DNA from: Metaclostridioides mangenotii
Lineage (GTDB): Bacteria > Bacillota > Clostridia > Peptostreptococcales > Peptostreptococcaceae
Length of the DNA stretch: 64,000 nt
Reading direction: 5' to 3'
NCBI RefSeq assembly: GCF_017873185.1
Contig: NZ_JAGGJX010000002.1
Location: forward strand, 1 to 64,000
Part shown: piece after piece, positions 1 to 6,818 of the stretch
Numbering within the stretch: the stretch's first letter is position 1
How the letters are laid out: each line of letters starts with the position of its first letter
The notes under the pieces: model-generated
The model's input: the letters and a program-made list of their open reading frames with translations, nothing else
The model's database searches: none
What the model was told of the DNA's origin: nothing
Translations under genes and position numbers: made by a program

Positions 1-52
1 AGTGCAGCAATGTATGGAGCTTATCGATACTAATAGATCGAGGACTTGACCT
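1..52 (+). rRNA. 23S ribosomal RNA, 3' end (partial)
   Basis: The window opens inside the last bases of a 23S rRNA gene. The run ACTAATAGATCGAGGACTTG at 29-48 is the near-universal 3' end of Firmicute 23S rRNA. The rest of the gene lies upstream of the window. The exact 3' end is approximate because it is set by processing. A 5S gene follows about 65 bases later, as in a normal rrn operon. Confidence 0.9.
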
Positions 53-116
53 GATTTTAGATGATTTACTAAATTATATATGTAGTTTTTAGAGTACTAA
101 CTCTAATTTAAAGATT

Positions 117-234
<118 letters not shown>

Positions 235-254
235 AGTCTTTTTTTAGTTTTTAA

Positions 255-413
255 TTTAAAAAATGGAGAGGTTAATGGTTAAAATCCGAACGTATATGAT
301 GACGACATTGTGAGCTTGTAGGCTGGCTAAGAAACCACGCCAGACGTCTACAAGCTCACAACAACATCCTTATATCCATTCGAAATTCAACTATTAACCT
401 CTATTTTATTTAA
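255..413. repeat. Long imperfect inverted repeat downstream of the rRNA operon
   Basis: The left arm (about 255-327) and the right arm (about 339-413) are reverse complements over roughly 70 bases with scattered mismatches and one 3-base bulge. The innermost 14 bases are perfect (TTGTGAGCTTGTAG at 308-321 against 348-361), and the outer AGAGGTTAAT (267-276) matches ATTAACCTCT (393-402). The outer edges are TTTAAA on both sides. It carries no ORF. It could be a MITE-like element, a decayed inverted duplication, or a processing/termination structure of the rrn operon; the sequence alone does not decide. Confidence 0.75.
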
Positions 414-662
414 ATCTAAAACTTCCTATGTTAGGGCTTTGTGCGGAAGATCAAAATTAAAGTCAAATTCAAGAGCAAGGAGAAAATTTAAAAAATAATT
501 ATTAATTTTATGTTTTTCATTTTATTTTTTTGTTTTCTTGTCCAACCTCGCTACTCTAGAGCAGGCAAATACTGCTTAATGAAGATTGCAAATAAAGATA
601 AATATATATTAGGAATTCAATTAAGATTGGAGAGCTTATTTCATAAAAATATATTAGATTGT
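414..662. other. Intergenic stretch, nothing recognised
   Basis: About 250 bases of AT-rich sequence between the long inverted repeat and the hairpin at 663. I see no tRNA cloverleaf, no ORF with a ribosome binding site and no clear promoter. Confidence 0.5.
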
Positions 663-737
663 AAATAGAAGTGGAAATGTAAAACTCCTGTGCAGCTACA
701 GCCAGGAGTTTTACATTTCCACTTCTATTTTTTTTTT
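663..737 (+). terminator. 28-bp perfect hairpin with T-run; probable bidirectional terminator
   Basis: The left arm 663-690 and right arm 703-730 are perfectly complementary over 28 bases, with a 12-nt loop. Ten T residues (728-737) follow on the plus strand, giving a strong intrinsic-terminator shape for transcripts arriving from the rRNA side. The minus-strand gene at 725-985 ends inside the hairpin (its stop codon is 725-727), so the element probably also ends that transcript. The stem is much longer than the usual 8-12 bp. Confidence 0.8.
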
Positions 738-985
738 GAAAAAGGAACTAAAGCCAGAACCATTAGTATTATACTTATTATCCAAGGTTTTAATCCAAAT
801 TTATTTAATAATAAGTTAACTCCAGCTAGTATCATTAGTGTATATCTGGTCATAAGGAGTAAAGAACCTTTAGATAGTTTGTTTATAGATGCTATTTTAA
901 GAGACAATAAAAACAATCTTATCCCTAAAAAAGATATCAAAACCCCAATGACATCTTGAATTATATAATATAAATGAAATTCCAT
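725..985 (-). CDS. Small hydrophobic membrane protein, unknown function
   Basis: An 86-residue protein that I do not recognise. A ribosome binding site (AAAAGGAG) lies seven bases before the ATG. Hydrophobic segments span roughly residues 7-28, 40-60 and 65-80, separated by Lys/Arg-containing turns, and the protein ends in a basic SKKK tail, so it is probably an inner-membrane protein with two or three helices. It stands alone, separated from nhaC by about 120 bases with its own terminator. The overlapping plus-strand reading frame has no ribosome binding site and is taken as a shadow. Its role cannot be inferred from context. Confidence 0.6.
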   Translation of the reverse strand: MEFHLYYIIQDVIGVLISFLGIRLFLLSLKIASINKLSKGSLLLMTRYTLMILAGVNLLLNKFGLKPWIISIILMVLALVPFSKKK

Positions 986-1040
986 TAATTTTCTCCTTTT
1001 AATATTATGTACATATAATATAAGTTATATAAAGTATATA

Positions 1041-1086
1041 AAGCCTATATATAGGATGTCCAATAACTAACTCTATATATAGACTT
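1041..1086 (-). terminator. Hairpin after nhaC, probable terminator
   Basis: On the minus strand AAGTCTATATATAGAG pairs with CTCCTATATATAGGCTT-like sequence across a short loop (right and left arms 1071-1086 and 1041-1056), followed by a T-rich tract. It sits just past the nhaC stop codon. Confidence 0.5.
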
Positions 1087-1105
1087 CAATTAAATTTTTA
1101 TATTA

Positions 1106-2551
1106 TTATATGTTTGCGAAATTTTGGCACTCAAGTTCTCGTTTTTCTAATTCAATTAATTCTTCATCGGTATACGTATTCATATTAAATCCTGTTGCTC
1201 CGTATATAAAGTTAATTATAGGGCTTATCCAATTTAAAAAGCAGAAAGGTATAAATGTAAATACTCCAACTCCTAACGTTTGGCTGCAGAATATAGCATT
1301 AGAATTCCATGGTATTAGAGGTGCACCTAAAGTAGCTGTATCTTCTATTATACGTGATAGATTTTCTGGTTTCAATTTAAATTCTCTGAAAATCGGTGAC
1401 ATTGCTGTCCCTACGAATACTGATGTAAACATCATTGATGAACTAAAAGCATTTGCAAGATAACTTACTATGAATGTAGTTCCCACTAACTTAGTTCTTG
1501 ACTGGCCAATTTTCTTTATCATTGGCTCAAGTAATACTTCTAAAAATCCTGTTCTCTGTAAAATTCCAGCAATTACGAATACTACGAATACTAATAATGC
1601 TGTTTCAGCCATACTCATTATTCCGCCGCGATTTAATAATTTATCAGTATATTCAAGACCAGTCTCAATGTTAAATCCGTTTAGCATATAATCTAGTATA
1701 TCTGGTATTTTTTGACCTTCTTGAAAAAATGCTATGATACCTGCCATAACTGCTGATGATAATATTGAAATAATAGGCGGCTTTTGTAGAACAAGTAATA
1801 TCATTAAGAATATAATTGGAATCAGTGCTACAAATCCTATGTGGAAGTTACTTTCTAATACTGTCATTACTTCGTTTATTTGATGGCTATCTATTGTATT
1901 GCCTGCGTACTTAAAACCAATAACTGTATATAAAACTAGACAAATCATAAAAGATGGAACTGTAGTACCCATCATATGTTTAATATGAGTCATTATATCT
2001 GTTTTACATACTGCAGCTGCTAAATTCGTTGAATCTGATAAAGGTGACATCTTATCACCAAAAAATGCACCAGATATAATAGCTCCAGCTGTTAGACCTG
2101 GATGAACACCCATACTATTACCAATAGCCATAAGTGCGACACCAGAAGTACCTAGAGTTCCCCAAGATGTACCAGTAGCTAATGATGTTGCAGAACAAAT
2201 TAGTAAAGTGGCAACTAAAAAGTATTTAGGCGTTATTGTTAAAAGACCTCCGTATACTATTGTCGGTATTGTCCCTGATGCTAACCATGCCGCTATAAGT
2301 ACTCCAACTGATAATATTATAAAATTTGATTGGAAAGCATCAACTCCAACCTCAAATCCAGCTCTTTCTATTTCACTATTAGTGTATCCAAGTTTCATGG
2401 CTGCAGGTACAACTATAAGCCATGACAGCAGGAACACTGTAGTAACAGATGCTCCGAATCCGACCATACCTATAGTAGCAAAACCAACTACTGCAAGTAT
2501 AACTAATAATGCGAATCTAAACGTGGGTTTTCTTTTTTCTGTATTACTCAT
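1106..2551 (-). CDS. nhaC: NhaC-family Na+/H+ (or substrate/Na+) antiporter
   Basis: A 481-residue polytopic membrane protein with about 11-12 hydrophobic segments. The stretch GAFFGDKMSPLSDSTNLAAA (about residues 162-181) is the characteristic NhaC signature, and a second conserved segment ends in GAPLIPWNSNAIF. NhaC relatives exchange Na+ for H+, or organic acids and amino acids for Na+/H+. The ribosome binding site is AAAGGAAT. The gene starts 43 bases after patB and is probably cotranscribed with it from the sigma-54 promoter at 3810-3825. The pairing with a C-S lyase suggests a transporter for a sulfur amino acid or its breakdown product; that is inference, because the substrate cannot be read from sequence. 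Confidence 0.88.
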   Translation of the reverse strand: MSNTEKRKPTFRFALLVILAVVGFATIGMVGFGASVTTVFLLSWLIVVPAAMKLGYTNSEIERAGFEVGVDAFQSNFIILSVGVLIAAWLASGTIPTIVYGGLLTITPKYFLVATLLICSATSLATGTSWGTLGTSGVALMAIGNSMGVHPGLTAGAIISGAFFGDKMSPLSDSTNLAAAVCKTDIMTHIKHMMGTTVPSFMICLVLYTVIGFKYAGNTIDSHQINEVMTVLESNFHIGFVALIPIIFLMILLVLQKPPIISILSSAVMAGIIAFFQEGQKIPDILDYMLNGFNIETGLEYTDKLLNRGGIMSMAETALLVFVVFVIAGILQRTGFLEVLLEPMIKKIGQSRTKLVGTTFIVSYLANAFSSSMMFTSVFVGTAMSPIFREFKLKPENLSRIIEDTATLGAPLIPWNSNAIFCSQTLGVGVFTFIPFCFLNWISPIINFIYGATGFNMNTYTDEELIELEKRELECQNFANI

Positions 2552-2594
2552 GATTTTTATTCCTTTCGGGTTTTTAAGTAGTTTTATATTAATT

Positions 2595-3770
2595 TTATAA
2601 CAGATAATCTACCGCAGTTTTTATTCTATTTAATCCTTCTTCAACCATAGATCTAGGACAAGCCAAGTTAATTCTTTGGAATTGGCTTCCACCTATACCA
2701 AAAGAAGGACCATTATTAAGGGCTATTTTACCTTTTTTTACTAACGCAGTTGCAATTTCTTCATCACTTTTACCAAGTTTACTAAAGTCCACCCACAGCA
2801 AATAAGTAGCTTCAGGTTTATGAACTTTAAGAGAAGGGATATTTTCCTCTATATATTTTATTGCGTAGTCTATATTACCTTCTAAATATTCTAGAAATTC
2901 CTCAAGCCATTCTTCACCGTGGTTATAAGCTGCTTCAGTTGCTACTAAACTAAAGGCATTATTTCTTTTTATATCTATTCTAGTAAAAGCTGTATCTAAT
3001 TTTTTATAGTCATCTTCATTTGGAAGTATAACTTGAGACATTTGAAGCCCGGCTATATTAAATGTTTTGGTAGGTGCCATGCATGTAATACTATTTTGAG
3101 CGAATTCTTCAGATATTGATCCAAAAGGAGTGTGTTTATAGCCTTTTAATATTATATCACTGTGAATCTCATCAGATATAATTTTAACTCCATTTCTTAT
3201 ACATATATCACCTAATTTTTTTAGTTCTTCTTTAGTCCATACTCTCCCAACAGGGTTATGCGGATTACAAAGTATAAACAATTTGACATCTTTAATTTTT
3301 GCCTCGATTTCATCATAATCCATTATATAGTTATCGTTTTCCTGCCTAATTAAAGGGCTTATTACTAATTCCCTGTCATTAGCCTTAACGATACTATTAA
3401 ATGGACTATAAACGGGTTCTTGAATCATTATCTTATCATTTTTTTCAGTTAATTCTTGAATAAGTAAGCTTATTGTTGGCATAACTCCTGGGCTGAAAAT
3501 TAGCCATTCTTTTTTTATATTCCAACCATATCTTTTTGAGACCCAATTAACGATCGATTCATTATAAAAATCTGGCCTAGTAGTATAACCGTATATCTCC
3601 TGATCCATTCTATTTCTTATAGCCTCAACTATACAAGGTGCAGCCTTAAAGTCCATATCAGCTATCCACATAGGTAAGATATCGTTAGTTCCATATTTCT
3701 TATCCATTTCAGACCACTTTGCTGCAAAATTATTACTTCTGTCTACAACAGTATCAAAATTGTAATTCAT
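2595..3770 (-). CDS. patB: PatB/MalY-type cystathionine beta-lyase / class I-II aminotransferase
   Basis: A PLP enzyme of fold type I, 391 residues, close to the family length. ADMDFK (about 37-42), the CNPHNPVGRVW segment (about 165-175), SDEIHSD and the Schiff-base region PTKTFNIAG (Lys about 230) are the MalY/PatB hallmarks. Family members cleave the C-S bond of cystathionine, cysteine or cysteine conjugates to give pyruvate, ammonia and a thiol or sulfide. The start was placed at ATG 3770: an in-frame TTG 15 bases earlier lies inside the GGAGGAG ribosome binding site and cannot be the start. It is the first gene of a probable operon with nhaC and sits behind a sigma-54 promoter with the likely activator next door. 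Confidence 0.9.
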   Translation of the reverse strand: MNYNFDTVVDRSNNFAAKWSEMDKKYGTNDILPMWIADMDFKAAPCIVEAIRNRMDQEIYGYTTRPDFYNESIVNWVSKRYGWNIKKEWLIFSPGVMPTISLLIQELTEKNDKIMIQEPVYSPFNSIVKANDRELVISPLIRQENDNYIMDYDEIEAKIKDVKLFILCNPHNPVGRVWTKEELKKLGDICIRNGVKIISDEIHSDIILKGYKHTPFGSISEEFAQNSITCMAPTKTFNIAGLQMSQVILPNEDDYKKLDTAFTRIDIKRNNAFSLVATEAAYNHGEEWLEEFLEYLEGNIDYAIKYIEENIPSLKVHKPEATYLLWVDFSKLGKSDEEIATALVKKGKIALNNGPSFGIGGSQFQRINLACPRSMVEEGLNRIKTAVDYLL

Positions 3771-3809
3771 AATATTCTCCTCCAATTAATATTTGATATA
3801 ATTTAGATA

Positions 3810-3825
3810 AGCAATTAATATGCCA
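3810..3825 (-). promoter_or_regulatory. Sigma-54 (-24/-12) promoter of patB-nhaC
   Basis: Read on the minus strand the sequence is TGGCATATTAATTGCT, matching the RpoN consensus TGGCAC-N5-TTGCW at every position but the sixth. The invariant GG (3823-3824) and GC (3811-3812) have the required ten-base spacing. A start near 3799 would leave a short leader before the patB ribosome binding site. The gene immediately upstream encodes a sigma-54 activator, which makes a chance match unlikely. Confidence 0.85.
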
Positions 3826-3970
3826 TAAAATAAATTTTATATAAAAAGAGAATTAATAGGTTCACAAGTATTGTAATAACATGTGTGTAAAATATATAAA
3901 ATATTAAGTTTTTTTATCTTAATATAGTGGAGAGGTATTTTTTTATATTATAAACTATTATTTAACGAAA

Positions 3971-4004
3971 TAATGGGTACAATGGGGCAAAACGTATCCC
4001 ATTA
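3971..4004. promoter_or_regulatory. Inverted repeat, possible activator binding site (UAS)
   Basis: TAATGGGTAC (3971-3980) faces GTATCCCATTA (3994-4004) with one extra base in the right arm. The centre is about 160-170 bases upstream of the -24/-12 promoter, a usual distance for an enhancer bound by a sigma-54 activator. It overlaps the stop codon of the regulator gene and has no T-run, so it is a poor terminator. A similar dyad (GGGTT...GGAACC around an ACAATGG core) lies at about 6320-6356. Confidence 0.45.
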
Positions 4005-6077
4005 AACCCTTTTATAATTATCTAAAAATTCTATTCCAGATTTAGTTATTACTGATCCACCTCTACCAGTTAGTATATCTACAAATCCATTATCCTGTAG
4101 GTCTACTAGTATAACCCTTATTTGCTGCTCAGTTAAAAAAATACCATTTGAAGAAGCTAGGTTGTGAAGGGTCCTTCTACCAATTCGCTGCCTTAAATTA
4201 TAAGCTGTATTTAGCTGATTAAGAACAAATAAATATTCACTTAAAGGTCTTTTAAATTTAAGAGAATTTGAATTATTATTACAATCTATTGGTTCGTTAA
4301 GGTGCAACGGGATATTGTTATTTCCAGATTTAATTATATCTAATATATATTCAGGAAAATCACATATCTCTATTATTTCCTTATCTAGATATGAAAAGTA
4401 TTCAGCGATATTTTTCAGTTCTCTAACATTACCTTCCCAGCAATAATTTTTAAAAATATTCTTTACTTCTTCACTTAGCTCAAAGTTAGTGTTTAATTCC
4501 TTTTTAAAGGAATCAAATATAAGAAATATATCATCTGTACGCTCTCTTAGAGGTTTTATCTTTAGGGGAAGAACATTTAATCTGAAATATAGGTCTTTTC
4601 TAAATTTATTTTGATGGACAAGCTCATTTAAATCTCTATTAGTAGCTGCAATTATTCTAACATCTATTTTTACAACTTTATCCGAACCAATTCTTCTTAT
4701 TTCCTTCTCTTGTATTACACGTAAAAGTTTGGCTTGAGAATTTAGATCCATTTCACTTATTTCATCTAAGAAAATAGTTCCGTTGTTCGCTAGTTCAAAA
4801 AGACCGATTTTTCCACCCTTTTTAGCGCCTGTAAAAGCACCTTCATCATAACCAAATAGTTCACTTTCAAGAAGACTTTCATGAAAAGTGCTACAGTTAA
4901 ATGCTACAAATGGACCAAAACTTTTATTAGATGCATTGTGTACAGACTGTGCAAACAATTCTTTACCAGTACCACTTTCACCAATAATCAAAATAGAAGA
5001 GTTTGATTGAGACATTTTATAAGCTAGCTTTTTTGTGCTATTAATCTCTTTTGAGCATCCTATTATATCTTCAAAAGTATATTTAGAGATATTTCCTGAG
5101 TTAACCAATTGAGCACGTAGCTTAGCTTGTTTTTTCTCCGCTTGATAAAACTTAGTAATTTTTATTATAAACCCATCGAAGATATTAAGTTGTATATATT
5201 TAACTTCTATATTTATATCAAGATTATTAATTTTAATTAGCTTTCCAAATATTTGTGTCCTATTTTCTATAATGTTATCAAAATCAATATCGCTTATATA
5301 TTTGCTTATTTTTTTACCTATCATTTGATTATCGTTAATGCCGAGTATTTTCTTTGCTATATGACTATAAAATTGTACGATTCCACTATGGTCAATACAT
5401 ATTATTCCATCGTCAATGATCGATAACAAAAGATCAAATTGATTTTCTAATTTATTTCTGTTTGCTAGCAATGTTTCGGTACAATAACTCGTCGGAGTTA
5501 TCTTTTCCATATACTTTTTTATAAGATCGTCTTTTATTATGTGATCTAGATTAGTTTTTATTCCTATTTCTATAATACAACTTATATCTATGATTCTGTA
5601 TCCTAGATCTATGATATTGCACAAATTAGTATCAAACATTACTTTTTCACCCGGAGTCAAAATTGTATTATTAACTGGAGGATTTTCCATGTTGGGATAA
5701 CAAGGAAGTATATTAAGGTGGTCGATACCAAGTCTATATACCAATGAAATAGTTTCTAAAGCCATTTCCCTTGTTAAATTATACATATAAACTGTTTCAT
5801 TTTTTTGTAGAACAGTCATTGTATCGACACTAGACTTTTCAAAAGTAAGTTTTGGAATCAGTATTTGAGCATCAGCACAAGATATCTTTGCAATCTCATC
5901 ATGCTTCATATATACAGATAGGAGTATTAGTTTCTCTTTTAAAGTGTGAAAATTATTTTCTTCAAAAGAGTATAGGTTAATTTTGATATAATCTCCCAAA
6001 AAATATCTAATTTGATTTTTATATATTTCGCCAGCGTCTTTTTTAAGCGTTATAATTGCCAGTTCTTTGTAGATCAT
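4002..6077 (-). CDS. Sigma-54-dependent transcriptional activator with PAS domain
   Basis: A 691-residue enhancer-binding protein. Residues 1-200 form a sensory region I cannot assign; residues about 210-315 look like a PAS domain; about 335-570 is the AAA+ domain with Walker A GESGTGKE (366-373), the sigma-54 contact loop GAFTGA (413-418), Walker B GTIFLDEI (433-440) and the arginine-finger segment RKDLYFRLN (493-501). The C-terminus (about 605-690) looks like a winged helix rather than the usual Fis-type helix-turn-helix. Ribosome binding site GTGAGG. The promoter in front of patB-nhaC and the UAS-like dyad suggest that it switches on that operon, perhaps in response to a sulfur amino acid. 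Clostridial relatives such as CdsR control cysteine breakdown; the ligand here is unknown. Confidence 0.9.
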   Translation of the reverse strand: MIYKELAIITLKKDAGEIYKNQIRYFLGDYIKINLYSFEENNFHTLKEKLILLSVYMKHDEIAKISCADAQILIPKLTFEKSSVDTMTVLQKNETVYMYNLTREMALETISLVYRLGIDHLNILPCYPNMENPPVNNTILTPGEKVMFDTNLCNIIDLGYRIIDISCIIEIGIKTNLDHIIKDDLIKKYMEKITPTSYCTETLLANRNKLENQFDLLLSIIDDGIICIDHSGIVQFYSHIAKKILGINDNQMIGKKISKYISDIDFDNIIENRTQIFGKLIKINNLDINIEVKYIQLNIFDGFIIKITKFYQAEKKQAKLRAQLVNSGNISKYTFEDIIGCSKEINSTKKLAYKMSQSNSSILIIGESGTGKELFAQSVHNASNKSFGPFVAFNCSTFHESLLESELFGYDEGAFTGAKKGGKIGLFELANNGTIFLDEISEMDLNSQAKLLRVIQEKEIRRIGSDKVVKIDVRIIAATNRDLNELVHQNKFRKDLYFRLNVLPLKIKPLRERTDDIFLIFDSFKKELNTNFELSEEVKNIFKNYCWEGNVRELKNIAEYFSYLDKEIIEICDFPEYILDIIKSGNNNIPLHLNEPIDCNNNSNSLKFKRPLSEYLFVLNQLNTAYNLRQRIGRRTLHNLASSNGIFLTEQQIRVILVDLQDNGFVDILTGRGGSVITKSGIEFLDNYKRV

Positions 6078-6135
6078 CTATATACCTCACTTAACTTATA
6101 CTTAATTATTGCTAATACATTCTAGTTTCACATGT

Positions 6136-6163
6136 ATTATAACAGTAATTCAGTAAAAGACAA
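6136..6163 (-). promoter_or_regulatory. Vegetative promoter of the sigma-54 activator gene
   Basis: On the minus strand TTGTCT (6158-6163) and an extended -10 TGTTATAAT (TATAAT at 6136-6141) are 16 bases apart. The predicted start is near 6129, about 50 bases before the ATG. Confidence 0.6.
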
Positions 6164-6561
6164 AATCCTAATATTAGAAAAAGTTTTGGTTTTTTTAACT
6201 GAGTTAAATTACTTCCAAATTTAAAATTTAAATTAAAGGTAGATTTTTTAATTAACAAAGTTTAAATATTATTAATCGTTTTGTATTTATGATTAACAAA
6301 GTTAAGTTAAATAAATATGGGTTGTAGAACAATGGAAACATGGAACCTATTAAAGTTGTATTTACGGATTAAATTTAAACTAACTAAAAAGGTGGCTTAT
6401 CATAAATAGTAATGAAATGCTAAGAAATAAATATAGAAATATAATATCCCAAATCAGACAATATTAGTCTGAGAATGGATGGAATATTTACGTTATATTA
6501 GCATTGGCTACATCCTCTTATAAAAACCTCTTATTTTTAAAAAATTTATTCAAAAAAATGT
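6164..6561. other. Intergenic stretch with short dyads, no gene seen
   Basis: About 400 bases of AT-rich sequence with no credible ORF. It holds a direct repeat ATTAACAAAGTT (about 6253 and 6291), a GGGTT/GGAACC dyad (about 6320-6356) resembling the one near 4000, and a small inverted repeat TCAGAC/GTCTGA (454-459 and 467-472 of the 6000s). The dyads could be regulator sites; none is proven. Confidence 0.4.
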
Positions 6562-6590
6562 TTGAGACTCCGACTTTTAGGACATAATAT
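6562..6590 (+). promoter_or_regulatory. Near-consensus promoter for a candidate small RNA
   Basis: TTGAGA (6562-6567) and TAATAT (6585-6590) are separated by exactly 17 bases. No protein gene follows before the terminator at 6640-6670, so the promoter appears to drive a short non-coding transcript. Confidence 0.65.
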
Positions 6591-6596
6591 ATAATG

Positions 6597-6671
6597 TAAA
6601 CGTAATATAAAGCAAAATAGATTACTCAATCTCCCCCATAAAGGCCTCTATCCCCCATAGAGGCCTTTTTA
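6597..6671 (+). ncRNA. Candidate C-rich small RNA (~75 nt)
   Basis: A near-consensus promoter ends at 6590 and a strong intrinsic terminator ends at about 6670, defining a transcript of about 75 nt with no ORF. The exact 9-mer TCCCCCATA occurs twice: once single-stranded before the hairpin (6632-6640) and once in the terminator loop (6651-6659). Unpaired C-runs that can pair with Shine-Dalgarno sequences are typical of Firmicute regulatory RNAs such as RsaE/RoxS. The minus-strand hydrogenase hydA has an exactly complementary TGGGGGA at its ribosome binding site (27171-27177). Function and target are inference. Confidence 0.55.
6640..6670 (+). terminator. Intrinsic terminator of the candidate sRNA
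   Basis: AAAGGCCTCTAT (6640-6651) pairs perfectly with ATAGAGGCCTTT (6657-6668) around a CCCCC loop and runs into five T residues. There is no protein gene upstream on this strand for it to serve. Confidence 0.85.
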
Positions 6672-6765
6672 TATTATAAATTCCTACAAAAAAGGTATAT
6701 CCCCAAAAATGGAAAAGAAATCTTTAGAATAAAAATGAAATATGATTAAAAAATAATTTTAATTG

Positions 6766-6774
6766 TGATATAAT
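6766..6774 (+). promoter_or_regulatory. Extended -10 promoter of uvrBA
   Basis: TGATATAAT (6766-6774) is an extended -10 element; a weak TTAAAA lies 17 bases upstream. The predicted start near 6781 places the LexA box just downstream of it. Confidence 0.6.
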
Positions 6775-6786
6775 GATATATATTAG

Positions 6787-6798
6787 GAACTAATGTTC
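6787..6798. promoter_or_regulatory. LexA (SOS) box upstream of uvrB
   Basis: GAACTAATGTTC is a perfect match to the Gram-positive LexA core GAAC-N4-GTTC. It lies between the -10 element and the uvrB ribosome binding site, where LexA would block transcription until DNA damage. Confidence 0.85.
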
Positions 6799-6818
6799 GA
6801 AAAAAGGAAGTGATTAGT

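Noticed and set aside
414-662. tRNA gene after the 5S rRNA
   Set aside because: No TTCGA-type T-loop, anticodon stem or CCA end could be folded.
690-959. Plus-strand ORF of 89 codons
   Set aside because: It runs antisense through the small membrane gene and a hairpin, and has no ribosome binding site; the minus-strand gene has a good one.
3771-3785. TTG start that would add MEENI to PatB
   Set aside because: The codon and those after it are the GGAGGAG ribosome binding site of the ATG at 3770. The same logic removed upstream starts for uvrB, the surface protein, murB, whiA, pyk, rlmD, the TudS-like gene and satP.
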